DNA of 5,993 nt, taken from Nitrospirota bacterium. Its GTDB lineage: Bacteria > Nitrospirota > Nitrospiria > Nitrospirales > Nitrospiraceae. Location of the stretch: contig JAHWYE010000124.1 of NCBI GenBank assembly GCA_020028195.1, positions 1 through 5,993 of the forward strand, written 5' to 3'. Under the pieces are notes generated by a model. That model did not search any database. It had not been told where the DNA came from and worked only from the letters and a program-made list of their open reading frames with translations. A program made the position numbers and the translations under genes. Shown piece by piece: positions 1 to 5,825 of the stretch; the first letter of the stretch is position 1; each line of letters begins with the position of its first letter.

Positions 1-99
1 AAGGACGAGTCGGAGATGGCGCGCCAGCCGGTGCTCAAAGTAGGGCCGGTTGCGCCCCTTGAGGGCCAGTTCGTGGTAGTGGACGATGGCGCACCGCAT
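1..99 (-). CDS. thiI: tRNA 4-thiouridine sulfurtransferase ThiI, N-terminal fragment (cut by window edge)
   Basis: Only the first 33 codons are present; the gene continues beyond the left edge. The start is ATG read leftwards from 99, preceded by a purine-rich GGAGAGG (about 107-113) at a suitable distance. The peptide carries HELALKGRNRPYFE at residues 9-22, which matches the N-terminal signature of ThiI proteins (the family pattern is roughly hYgEiaLKGkNR..FE..L). ThiI is a cytoplasmic enzyme that adenylates tRNA U8 and transfers sulfur to it from a cysteine desulfurase, giving 4-thiouridine; in some bacteria it also supplies sulfur for the thiamine thiazole ring. The THUMP, PP-loop and any rhodanese domain lie outside the window, so the thiazole role cannot be judged. 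It lies 166 nt downstream of trxB in the same direction, so it may be co-transcribed or have its own promoter. The call rests on one short motif. Confidence 0.8.
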   Translation of the reverse strand, partial: MRCAIVHYHELALKGRNRPYFEHRLARHLRLVL

Positions 100-173
100 C
101 TTCCAACCTCTCCCACAAGTAGAGGCTTTGGGCTGCACAGGAGGCCGGTCTATCAACTAATGCGCGCGTCATC

Positions 174-202
174 GACCCGTTGCAATGGAGGAGCAACGGG
201 TC
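174..202. repeat. Perfect 10-bp inverted repeat (hairpin) in the trxB-thiI gap
   Basis: GACCCGTTGC (174-183) and GCAACGGGTC (193-202) are exact reverse complements around a 9-nt loop. There is no T-tract on either side, so it is not a classical intrinsic terminator. In the minus-strand transcript it lies in the trxB 3' / thiI 5' untranslated region, with its near edge 75 nt before the thiI start. There the loop reads TCCTCCATT, which contains the anti-Shine-Dalgarno core CCTCC. It could be an mRNA-stabilising or processing structure, or part of a thiI leader. A weaker neighbouring hairpin (220-224 with 236-240, interrupted) lies just upstream in the same transcript. Confidence 0.6.
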
Positions 203-265
203 CCCCGGCACTTTCCGAGCGTGCGCGCTGCGCGAGCACGGATAACAGACGGCCGACAAAAGTTT

Positions 266-1174
266 TCAATGAGCGCCCAAAGCCTCTAAATATCGTTCCG
301 CATCCATTGCTGCCATGCAGCCGGAGCCTGCAGCAGTGACAGCCTGCCGATAGCGGGAATCCTGGACATCGCCGGCCGCAAACACCCCCGGCACGTTCTT
401 GGTCAGGATATACCCCTTTGCGTCCATCTCGGTTTGGCCTGCGAACAGGCTGGTATTGGGATTGTGGCCGATGGCCACAAACATGCCTGCGCAACTCAAA
501 TCCGAAGTCTGATCTGTCTGCAAGTTCCGCAGGCGGACTCCGGTGACCACCTCTTTTCCCAGAATTTCTTCCACCACCGAATTCCAAATGAAGGTGACCT
601 TTTCGTTCTTTAACGCCCGGTCCTGCATGATCTTGGAGGCCCGCAACTTATCCCGGCGGTGGACGACGAACACGCGGGTGGCAAACTTCGTGAGGAATGT
701 TGCTTCTTCCATCGCGCTGTCACCGCCGCCGACCACGACCAGTTCCTTGCCTCGGAAAAAATAGCCGTCGCAAGTGGCACAGGTGGAGACGCCGTGCCCC
801 ATGAGTCGGGATTCACCTAGGACGCCGAGCTGAATGGCTGATGCGCCAGAGGCGATGATCAGGGTCCTGGTCTCAATGCGTTCCTCGCCATTGACCGTGA
901 GGCTGAGCGGGCTGTGCTTGAGATCCACGGCGGTGACCTCGCCGGCCAGAAATTCGGTTCCGAACCGTTCGGCCTGGGCCCGCATCTCTTTCATCAGTTC
1001 CGGTCCCATAATCGCATGGTGGAAGCCCGGGTAGTTTTCCACCTCAGTGGTCGTAGTCAACTGGCCGCCGGCCTGCAAGCCTTCGATCAGCAAGGGGGAT
1101 AAATTCGCCCGTGCGGCGTAGATCGCAGCCGTTAAGCCTGCTGGCCCGGAGCCAATGATGGTGACATTGCGCAT
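266..1174 (-). CDS. trxB: Thioredoxin reductase (NADPH, FAD-dependent)
   Basis: The protein of 302 residues is close to the usual low-molecular-weight thioredoxin reductase length of about 310-320. It reduces thioredoxin in the cytoplasm using NADPH through FAD and a redox-active disulfide. Visible motifs, in order, are the FAD Rossmann motif GSGPAGLTAA (residues 8-17), ENYPGF (46-51), the redox-active CATC (132-135) followed by DG, the NADPH-binding GGGDSA (149-154), HRRDKLRASK (172-181) for the NADP phosphate, and the C-terminal FAD motif VFAAGDV (264-270) with RQAVTAAGSG (276-285). All key residues are intact. The ATG at 1174 places the Rossmann strand right at the N-terminus as expected; the upstream ribosome site is weak (GTTAGAGT then a C-run). 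It begins 44 nt after the coaE stop, so co-transcription with coaE is likely. No T-tract terminator follows it before thiI. Confidence 0.97.
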   Translation of the reverse strand: MRNVTIIGSGPAGLTAAIYAARANLSPLLIEGLQAGGQLTTTTEVENYPGFHHAIMGPELMKEMRAQAERFGTEFLAGEVTAVDLKHSPLSLTVNGEERIETRTLIIASGASAIQLGVLGESRLMGHGVSTCATCDGYFFRGKELVVVGGGDSAMEEATFLTKFATRVFVVHRRDKLRASKIMQDRALKNEKVTFIWNSVVEEILGKEVVTGVRLRNLQTDQTSDLSCAGMFVAIGHNPNTSLFAGQTEMDAKGYILTKNVPGVFAAGDVQDSRYRQAVTAAGSGCMAAMDAERYLEALGAH

Positions 1175-1218
1175 GGGGGGACTCTAACACAGCGATTGAT
1201 CAAGCGGAAGAGGCTGGG

Positions 1219-1821
1219 TTAGGCTATTCGCCGCAGCTCCGCGTAAATCCGTGCGACTTCACGACGAAGTTGCTCTGGGGGCAGGGTGCCATTGACGACG
1301 AAGTCGGCCAGCTTGACCTTCCGGGCGAGGGGCATCTGAGTCCGGATGCGTCGGAGCGCTTCGGCACGTGTGAGGTGATTGCGGTGTCGGAGCCGCGCGA
1401 TTTGGGTCTGGCGGTCGGCGGTGACCACGATAACGCGGTTCATCCGTTGATGCGCACCGGCTTCGATTAGCACAGGAGCGTCATAGAGAATGACCGCGTG
1501 GGGGTGCTTCTGGGCGAGCTCTCGGGTCAGGCGAGCCTGCTGGCGGGCCACACGTGGATGGATGATTGCGCCGAGTTGGCGAAGCCTGGCCCGGTTTCGA
1601 AAGACGATGTTTGCCAGCGCGGCGCGGTCGAGAGTTCGGTCTGGACGAAGAATCTGCTTCCCAAACGCTTGGACAATCTGCCTCCAAGCCGGCGTATCCG
1701 GTTCGACCACAAGGCGAGCCAGCAGGTCGGCGTCGATGAGCAGCGCCCCACAGTCTTGAAATATGCGCGCGACGGTGCTTTTCCCGGTGGCGAGGCCGCC
1801 GGTGAGTCCGACCAGGATCAT
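1219..1821 (-). CDS. coaE: Dephospho-CoA kinase
   Basis: CoaE phosphorylates the 3'-hydroxyl of dephospho-CoA with ATP, the last step of coenzyme A synthesis, in the cytoplasm. The 200-residue product starts MILVGLTGGLATGKST, which contains the P-loop GGLATGKS (residues 8-15). It then shows the DAD motif (30-32), IHPRV, YDAPVLIEAG (the family's DvPLLfE-like segment), a lid-like stretch with RLRHRNHLTRAEALRRI and QMP, and a C-terminal ADFVVNG. Length matches the family (about 200-206). The frame can be extended upstream to a TTG at 1857 or an ATG at 1836. I chose ATG 1821 because the family begins immediately before the first beta strand, and because the extension is encoded by a 7-nt repeat (1841-1868) giving low-complexity TIHHSH. 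No strong ribosome site supports any of the three starts. It is the first gene of a minus-strand run with trxB and perhaps thiI. Confidence 0.95.
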   Translation of the reverse strand: MILVGLTGGLATGKSTVARIFQDCGALLIDADLLARLVVEPDTPAWRQIVQAFGKQILRPDRTLDRAALANIVFRNRARLRQLGAIIHPRVARQQARLTRELAQKHPHAVILYDAPVLIEAGAHQRMNRVIVVTADRQTQIARLRHRNHLTRAEALRRIRTQMPLARKVKLADFVVNGTLPPEQLRREVARIYAELRRIA

Positions 1822-1840
1822 GCCGGAGCATAGCATGTGT

Positions 1841-1904
1841 GAATGGTGAATGGTCAATGGTCACTGGATTTGACAACCCCACCGAATGACCACTGACCAA
1901 TCAG
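1841..1904. repeat. Period-7 repeats forming an imperfect inverted repeat between divergent genes
   Basis: Four 7-nt units run head to tail: GAATGGT (1841), GAATGGT (1848), CAATGGT (1855) and CACTGGA (1862). After a 15-nt spacer come GAATGAC (1884), CACTGAC (1891) and CAATCAG (1898). The two blocks are roughly reverse complements: 1847-1865 pairs with 1885-1903 at 16 of 19 positions. The array sits in the 133-nt gap between the coaE start and the beta-helix gene start. It could be a slippage-grown simple repeat, a bidirectional hairpin, or a remnant of a small mobile repeat. A perfect TTGACA lies at 1870-1875 in the spacer, but no matching -10 follows. Confidence 0.7.
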
Positions 1905-1954
1905 GTCTCATTGCTTGCTTGACTTGTCGCAAGGCTTCCCTGTATCACGCTGCC

Positions 1955-3001
1955 ATGGCCATCTCTCATGTTCATCGGGCTCTCTGCCTGATCGCGGCGC
2001 CGGTCTTCCTGCTGTACTGTGGGGCCGTGGCTCAGGCCGATGAGGCCATGAAGTCCCCGATCGTCCAGGAGCCTCGCGTTCTGGTGGTGGTGCTGGATGG
2101 CACAGGGCAGTACCGGTCGATCCAGGAGGCGATTGACCATGCCGCCTCTGGTGACACGATCCGAATTAAGGCGGGCGAATATCCGGAGGATGTCACCATC
2201 CACAGCAAGCATCGCCTCAGGCTCGTTGGGGATGGTGTGGACAAGGTCAAGATCCTAGGGCGCAACCGAGTCGGGGCGTTTCACATCGGGAAGTGGCCCT
2301 ATGGGGCGACGGAAGTGGGGATCAGCGGATTGACTATTCAGGAACATGGCGGCCTCGCGATGGGAATCTTTAATGGGCATGCCTTGGTGCTTCGAGAGCT
2401 CAAGATTAACGGGATGCTGTTCGGACAACAGGTCCAGGATGTCCGAATCGAACACTGCGTGATCGGTGGAAGTGAAACCACTGGTGTCCAATTGGCTGAT
2501 TCCCAGGCTCTGCTGGTCGGCAACTTCATTCATGATAACGACCATGGAGTCACAGTGGCAGGCAAGTCGGATGTGCGATTGGAACGGAACGTGATCACGC
2601 GGAGTCTGTTTGAGGGAGTAGTGGTCACAGACAGCGCGCGCGCCGTACTGCTTAGTAATACCATCGTCAAAAACGGCGGCGGGGTGGCCTTTCTAGGTAC
2701 CTCGCGAAGCGACGTGTCCGGCAATATCGTCGGATTGAACAAGGTCGGGTTTGTGGTTGGAGCCTCGAGCACAACGAATAGTTCGTACAACGCCGTCTTC
2801 AACAGCGAGGAAAACTACCTCCGAGCCGGTTCTCCGAATGTGCCAGCACCGGAGCTGAAAGCGGATTCGGACCTCACGGTTGACCCTAGATTTGCGGACC
2901 CCGGGCAGGACGATTTCCGGCTCCGATCTGATACCCCGCTAACCAGAGTGGGAGGGTTTGCCTATCTCGGCGCTCTGGCTCCAGTTGACGAGGCTCGTTG
3001 A
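1955..3001 (+). CDS. Exported right-handed parallel beta-helix repeat protein
   Basis: The 348-residue protein opens with a signal peptide: basic/His n-region (MAISHVHR), hydrophobic core (LCLIAAPVFLLYCGAV), and likely cleavage after AQA at residue 28. The mature N-terminus resembles pectin-lyase-fold proteins, with DGTGQYRSIQEAIDHAASGD (48-67) followed by TIRIKAGEYPEDVTI. From about 120 to 290 come successive short-strand coils (VRIEHCVIGGSETTGVQL, VRLERNVITRSLFEGVVV, VLLSNTIVKNGGGVAF, then SDVSGNIVGLNKVGFVV). These are typical of PbH1/NosD-like beta-helices. The end, DPRFADPGQDDFRLRSDTP (310-328), is the usual terminal segment of such proteins. Substrate and catalysis cannot be deduced; carbohydrate binding or lysis and a structural role are both possible. 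The frame stays open back to an ATG at 1886, but that part is repeat arm plus non-signal sequence, so ATG 1955 is preferred. No clear ribosome site precedes it, and the transcript end is not obvious. Confidence 0.88.
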   Translation: MAISHVHRALCLIAAPVFLLYCGAVAQADEAMKSPIVQEPRVLVVVLDGTGQYRSIQEAIDHAASGDTIRIKAGEYPEDVTIHSKHRLRLVGDGVDKVKILGRNRVGAFHIGKWPYGATEVGISGLTIQEHGGLAMGIFNGHALVLRELKINGMLFGQQVQDVRIEHCVIGGSETTGVQLADSQALLVGNFIHDNDHGVTVAGKSDVRLERNVITRSLFEGVVVTDSARAVLLSNTIVKNGGGVAFLGTSRSDVSGNIVGLNKVGFVVGASSTTNSSYNAVFNSEENYLRAGSPNVPAPELKADSDLTVDPRFADPGQDDFRLRSDTPLTRVGGFAYLGALAPVDEAR

Positions 3002-3049
3002 CGGCGTCAATACTTCTTCATACAAATCAGCATGTTACACACAGACTCG

Positions 3050-3077
3050 ACGACAGGTGAAATCCATGTGGTATGAT
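3050..3077 (+). promoter_or_regulatory. Possible sigma70-type promoter (extended -10) for the small gene
   Basis: A TATGAT hexamer (3072-3077, five of six consensus bases) is preceded by TG one base upstream (3069-3070), the extended -10 arrangement. A weak -35, ACGACA (3050-3055, four of six), lies 16 nt upstream. Initiation would fall near 3084, about 80 nt before the ATG at 3167. The surrounding 3002-3166 is more AT-rich than the flanking genes, consistent with a regulatory region. Confidence 0.35.
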
Positions 3078-3166
3078 AAAGCCATCGGATTTGCATCTGG
3101 CGCAGGACTTGCTACACTTGATAGTGAACTCTCAAGATTGAAGGAGACCAATAAGGGTAGAGCAGG

Positions 3167-3352
3167 ATGGCTAGCTACCGCCCAGAGCATGAAAAAGTCG
3201 GCCCGGAAGGGATTCCTTCCCTGGAAGAGTTGGAACCAGGAAGACCCGTCGGGGCGATTCTGCCTCTGTCCGAGCACGCACAACTAGCCATGCGTGATAG
3301 CATCGAACTGATTGATTATCTTCTGAACCAGGACCACATCACCTGGAGCTGA
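3167..3352 (+). CDS. Small hypothetical acidic protein (61 aa)
   Basis: I do not recognise this protein. It is a short, overall acidic protein with EGIPSLEELEPGRPVGAIL in the middle and a predicted amphipathic helix near the C-terminus (LAMRDSIELIDYLLNQ), ending ITWS. There is no signal peptide, membrane segment or Cys/His metal motif. Third-position GC over the frame is about 59 percent and the composition is protein-like, unlike the competing frame. An AAGGG (3153-3157) lies nine bases before the ATG, with AGCAGG directly abutting it. A competing frame on the same strand (ATG 3066 to 3287) has a better ribosome site (AGGTGA, 3055-3060) but less coding-like codon use and a Lys/Trp/Cys-rich tail. 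I prefer the 3167 frame, though neither may be translated. It sits alone between the beta-helix gene and a long non-coding stretch. Confidence 0.45.
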   Translation: MASYRPEHEKVGPEGIPSLEELEPGRPVGAILPLSEHAQLAMRDSIELIDYLLNQDHITWS

Positions 3353-3816
3353 GCACCCCTTCCTTCAGCAGTTTCATCCTGAGTTGAGAAATCTCCCGGA
3401 AATCGACTCCTCCAGAACTTCCACTCGCAGGATGTTGACGAGAGCCCCCAACTTTATTCTCGTTCACCCGTTGCACCAAGCCCAACAACGGGTACCCGTC
3501 GGAGGCTCAACTGTCTTGGGTCCCCATTGCTTTTCAGGATAGAAGGGGATCACGCCTCCTCGCACGCTGCGGCCTCGGTATCCTCACGATAAGGATTCCC
3601 CAGTTCAGGCGCCCAACGGGCAACGGCAGACACCCTCTTGAATAGGGGCCGTGTCTGTCTGATACCCCTCTCGTTATCCCCATTCCTATTTGAAGAGATG
3701 GCGAAGCCCCACAACACTGAACCACAACCGAAAGTTTTGCAGGAATTTCTAATCCTGGCAGCCTTCCAAGAGATCCAATTTCGGCCGCAGCGTCATACAT
3801 ACTTCTCGCGAAATTC
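3353..3816. other. Long stretch without an intact gene; several hairpins
   Basis: No frame here has both a credible start and protein-like composition. It does hold at least four short inverted repeats. ACCCGTTG/CAACGGGT (3466-3473 with 3486-3493) has an overlapping perfect palindrome, ACGGGTACCCGT, at 3488-3499. GGTCCCC/GGGGATC (3519-3525 with 3545-3551) contains one G-T pair. ATCCT/AGGAT pairs 3580-3584 with 3592-3596. CAGACAC/GTGTCTG pairs 3627-3633 with 3651-3657. The cluster could be a structured RNA, transcribed from either strand, or a decayed repeat. No T-tract terminator is attached to any of them. Confidence 0.5.
3374..3506 (-). pseudogene. Possible decayed coding fragment or translated-looking repeat, frameshifted at a G5 run
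   Basis: Reading leftwards from 3506, just after an in-frame stop at 3507-3509, one frame gives GYPLLGLVQRVNENKVG. If one base is removed from the run of five G (C on the plus strand, 3445-3449), the reading continues as ALVNILRVEVLEESISG and reaches a stop at 3374-3376. Both halves look like natural protein, and the joined segment would be an amphipathic helix. Without the correction, the frame turns into a Ser/Gly/His-rich stretch. There is no start codon or ribosome site. It may be a remnant of a lost gene, a copy of a dispersed repeat, or chance. Confidence 0.3.
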
Positions 3817-3844
3817 TTGCAATACTGAAGACGGCATGTAGAAT
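3817..3844 (+). promoter_or_regulatory. Sigma70-type promoter for the receiver-kinase pair
   Basis: TTGCAA (3817-3822, four of six) and TAGAAT (3839-3844, five of six) are separated by 16 nt. Initiation would be near 3851, giving a leader of about 45 nt before the ATG at 3896. No sigma54-type GG/GC pair is present upstream. Confidence 0.45.
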
Positions 3845-3895
3845 TGGTTGAAGCGACCCTAGCTCAACATGATAGCAAGGTAAACGGAGGGAGCC

Positions 3896-4291
3896 ATGGG
3901 ACAGGGCAGAATTCTTGTCGTTGATGATGAGGAGCATGTGAGGAAATCCGTCAGGATGGTACTCACCAAGGCTGGGTATGACGTGGTCGAGGCGGAGGAC
4001 GGCGAACAGGGAATTAACGCGATCAAGTCCGGCGATAACCCGCTCATGGTGGACATGATCCTCTGTGATATTCGGATGCCGAAGATCAACGGGGTCGAGG
4101 CGATCGCTTATTTTCGATCGCAGTTTCCCTCCATTCCGGTCGTGGTCATGACGGGCCATCCAGATTTTGAAAGCGCCACTGCTTTCCTGAAGCAGGGCGT
4201 GCTGGATTACCTGGCCAAACCGGTTGAGAAGGACAGGCTCCTGGCCGTCGTGCAGAAAGCCACCAAGCAGCACATCCTGTTCAAGAGCTAA
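3896..4291 (+). CDS. Single-domain response regulator (CheY-like receiver)
   Basis: The 131-residue protein is one REC domain and nothing else. It shows the acidic pocket DDE (residues 10-12), the phospho-acceptor Asp58 in LCDIRMPKINGVEA (56-69), the switch Thr86 in VVVMTGHPD (82-90) and the conserved Lys108 in YLAKPVE (105-111). All residues needed for phosphorylation are intact. There is no DNA-binding, GGDEF or enzyme domain, so the output is probably through protein-protein contact or phosphotransfer; which one cannot be read from sequence. A strong GGAGG (3886-3890) lies five bases before the ATG. The histidine kinase gene follows in the same direction after 52 nt and is the obvious phosphodonor. 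The frame stays highly coding-like to the stop at 4289-4291. Confidence 0.93.
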   Translation: MGQGRILVVDDEEHVRKSVRMVLTKAGYDVVEAEDGEQGINAIKSGDNPLMVDMILCDIRMPKINGVEAIAYFRSQFPSIPVVVMTGHPDFESATAFLKQGVLDYLAKPVEKDRLLAVVQKATKQHILFKS

Positions 4292-4330
4292 TTCACCACA
4301 TAATCCCGCCAGGAGTTCACCGAGACCGGC

Positions 4331-4337
4331 AAAGGAG
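4331..4337 (+). promoter_or_regulatory. Ribosome-binding site fixing the kinase start at GTG 4344
   Basis: AAAGGAG lies six bases before GTG 4344. This supports that start over an upstream ATG at 4224, which lies inside the receiver gene and would add 40 Ser/Arg/Pro-rich residues that look like out-of-frame translation. Confidence 0.8.
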
Positions 4338-4343
4338 CGACCC

Positions 4344-5666
4344 GTGTTTCGTGAGGAGAAGCCGGCTGCCGACCACGATGCGATCCAAGACCGCCGCCAC
4401 ACCTCCCGGCGAACGGTGGATCTTCAACTTACGGGGGGCAATAGGGAATTGCAGGCGGCATTTCTCATCTCTGAAGCCCTCTCGCAACACCGCAGACTGG
4501 AAGATTTGGTTGATCAGACGCTTCACACCGCTCTGGAGGTCGTCAATGCGGAAAATGGGTCGATTCTTGTGGCTGACCCGGGATCCCAGCAGTTGGTCTA
4601 TTATCGCTCCATCGGCGAGAAGCCGATTCCGCCTGGATCTGCCATTCCGTGGCACCAGGGCATTGCGGGGGCGGTCTTCAAATCAGGGCAGCAAGCCGTC
4701 ATCGTGGACACCAAGAAAGATGACCGTCAATGCGGCAAGATTGATAAAGCCACAGGGTCCGTCATCAGGGACATGATTATTTTGCCGCTCAAACGGTGGC
4801 AAGGCGAGTCGATCGGTGTGATTGAGATTCTCAACAAGCGCAATGGTCAGTTCGATGAAGTTGATGTAGCGGTCCTGACTATCATTTCTTCGCTCGCAAC
4901 GCCTGTGATTGAAGAGGCGAGGTTATTTGAAGCCACGAAACTCGCAGAGGTGGCTCGATTGGCCGGTGACATGAGCCATGATATTAAGAACCTGCTCATG
5001 CCAATTCTCTGTGGAGCGGGACTGCTCAAAGATGAACTCAATGAATTGTTCGCAAGGTTACCCGATCGGGATTCGACTAGATCAGTGAAAAGCCGTGAAC
5101 TGTGTGACGAGGCTCTGGACATGCTTCAAGAGGATGCTCGAAGAATCTCGGAGCGGGTGCGAGAGGTTGCGGACTGCGTCAAGGGCCTGAGTTCGCCTCC
5201 CCAGTTTGCGCCATGTCAGGTAAGGGGTGTGGTTGAGAATGTATTCAGGACGTTGGACCTGATGGCCAAAGAAAAAGGAATCTCACTCAGCAGCGAGGGC
5301 CTCGATGGTCTGCCTACCATCGAGGCCGACGAACGGCGCCTCTACAATGCCTTCTACAACCTGGTGAACAATGCGATACCAGAGATCCCCCCTGGCGGCT
5401 CGATCACCATTCGCGGAGAGTCGGATCAAAAGGCAGGCGTTCTTACCCTCTCGGTGGCTGATACAGGGCGTGGTATGTCTCCAGAGGTCCGTGACAGCCT
5501 TTTCACGTCTCGGGTCATCAGCCGAAAATCTGGCGGAACAGGACTCGGCACCAAGATCGTCAAAGATGTGGTCGACGCGCATAAAGGTCGCATTACGGTT
5601 AAGAGCGAAGTCGGCAAAGGAACGACGTTCCATCTGACCCTCCCCACCCACCAGGCGAAAACCTGA
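4344..5666 (+). CDS. Soluble GAF-domain sensor histidine kinase
   Basis: The 440-residue protein has no membrane segment or signal peptide, so it is cytoplasmic. A GAF domain spans about residues 45-195 (AENGSILVADPG, GIAGAVFKSGQQAVIVDT, GVIEILNKRNGQFDEVD). A DHp/HisKA region follows with the phospho-accepting His212 in GDMSHDIKNLL (208-218) and long helices to about 285. The HATPase domain comes next: N-box NLVNNA (339-344), G1 ADTGRGM (372-378), F-box-like LFTSR (386-390) and G2 GGTGLGT (397-403), ending in GKGTTFHLTLP. The N-box continues as IPEIPPGG rather than the common DA-containing form; otherwise the catalytic set is complete. It presumably phosphorylates the receiver protein encoded 52 nt upstream. 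What the GAF domain senses is not evident: no heme- or iron-sulfur-type Cys pattern is seen. GTG 4344 is chosen for its ribosome site. Confidence 0.94.
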   Translation: MFREEKPAADHDAIQDRRHTSRRTVDLQLTGGNRELQAAFLISEALSQHRRLEDLVDQTLHTALEVVNAENGSILVADPGSQQLVYYRSIGEKPIPPGSAIPWHQGIAGAVFKSGQQAVIVDTKKDDRQCGKIDKATGSVIRDMIILPLKRWQGESIGVIEILNKRNGQFDEVDVAVLTIISSLATPVIEEARLFEATKLAEVARLAGDMSHDIKNLLMPILCGAGLLKDELNELFARLPDRDSTRSVKSRELCDEALDMLQEDARRISERVREVADCVKGLSSPPQFAPCQVRGVVENVFRTLDLMAKEKGISLSSEGLDGLPTIEADERRLYNAFYNLVNNAIPEIPPGGSITIRGESDQKAGVLTLSVADTGRGMSPEVRDSLFTSRVISRKSGGTGLGTKIVKDVVDAHKGRITVKSEVGKGTTFHLTLPTHQAKT

Positions 5667-5671
5667 GCCAA

Positions 5672-5695
5672 CGGTCGGCTGTCCCATGCCGGCTG
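5672..5695 (+). terminator. Hairpin just after the kinase stop, possible terminator without T-tract
   Basis: CGGTCGGC (5672-5679) pairs with GCCGGCTG (5688-5695) through eight positions, two of them G-T, around an 8-nt loop. It starts six bases after the stop codon. The following bases are not T-rich, so intrinsic termination would be weak. It may instead protect the 3' end. Confidence 0.3.
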
Positions 5696-5745
5696 ATGAG
5701 CAAGCCAGCTACCTCATGCAAATCACCGATTAGGCCAGCCCGCAC

Positions 5746-5774
5746 TTGACATCATCCTACCCCGCTGATACTAC
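5746..5774 (+). promoter_or_regulatory. Sigma70-type promoter for the GlcG-like gene
   Basis: A perfect TTGACA (5746-5751) is followed after 17 nt by TACTAC (5769-5774, three of six). A TG two positions before it (5766-5767) gives an extended -10 pattern. Initiation near 5781 would leave a leader of about 45 nt before the ATG at 5826. This suggests the gene is transcribed independently of the kinase operon. Confidence 0.5.
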
Positions 5775-5825
5775 TCGCACGGAACCGGAAACCTGGCCAA
5801 GCTCTGACAATGGAAGGAGGGCTAG

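Noticed and set aside
16..339. Plus-strand open frame of 107 codons overlapping thiI and trxB ends
   Set aside because: It overlaps two well-supported minus-strand genes, and its product is a low-complexity Arg/Pro/Ser-rich sequence with no ribosome site.
1822..1857. Upstream extension of coaE to TTG 1857 or ATG 1836
   Set aside because: The extra residues are encoded by the heptamer repeat, and CoaE proteins normally start directly at the P-loop strand.
1870..1899. Perfect TTGACA as a promoter for the beta-helix gene
   Set aside because: No hexamer resembling TATAAT occurs at 15-19 nt spacing; the sequence there is repeat arm (CACTGACC).
2985..3010. Small stem-loops around the beta-helix stop codon (TTGAC/GTCAA) as a terminator
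   Set aside because: The stem is only five to six bp with a three-base loop or a competing fold, and it is followed by TACTTCTT rather than a T-run; too weak to call.
3480..3620. Integron attC-like site (GCCCAAC matches RYYYAAC at 3480 and 3611)
   Set aside because: No matching GTTRRRY core at a plausible distance, no integrase and no cassette organisation.
3698..3841. Plus-strand frame of 47 codons ending just before the receiver gene
   Set aside because: Poor ribosome site, overlap with the likely promoter of the receiver gene, and no recognisable composition or motif.
3725..3850. Sigma54-type promoter upstream of the receiver gene
   Set aside because: TTGC occurs twice, but no GG doublet lies at the required spacing; TGGCAG at 3757 is not followed by TTGC.
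4224..4343. Kinase N-terminal extension starting inside the receiver gene
   Set aside because: The 40 extra residues are Ser/Arg/Pro-rich out-of-frame translation of the receiver 3' end; GTG 4344 has a clear ribosome site.
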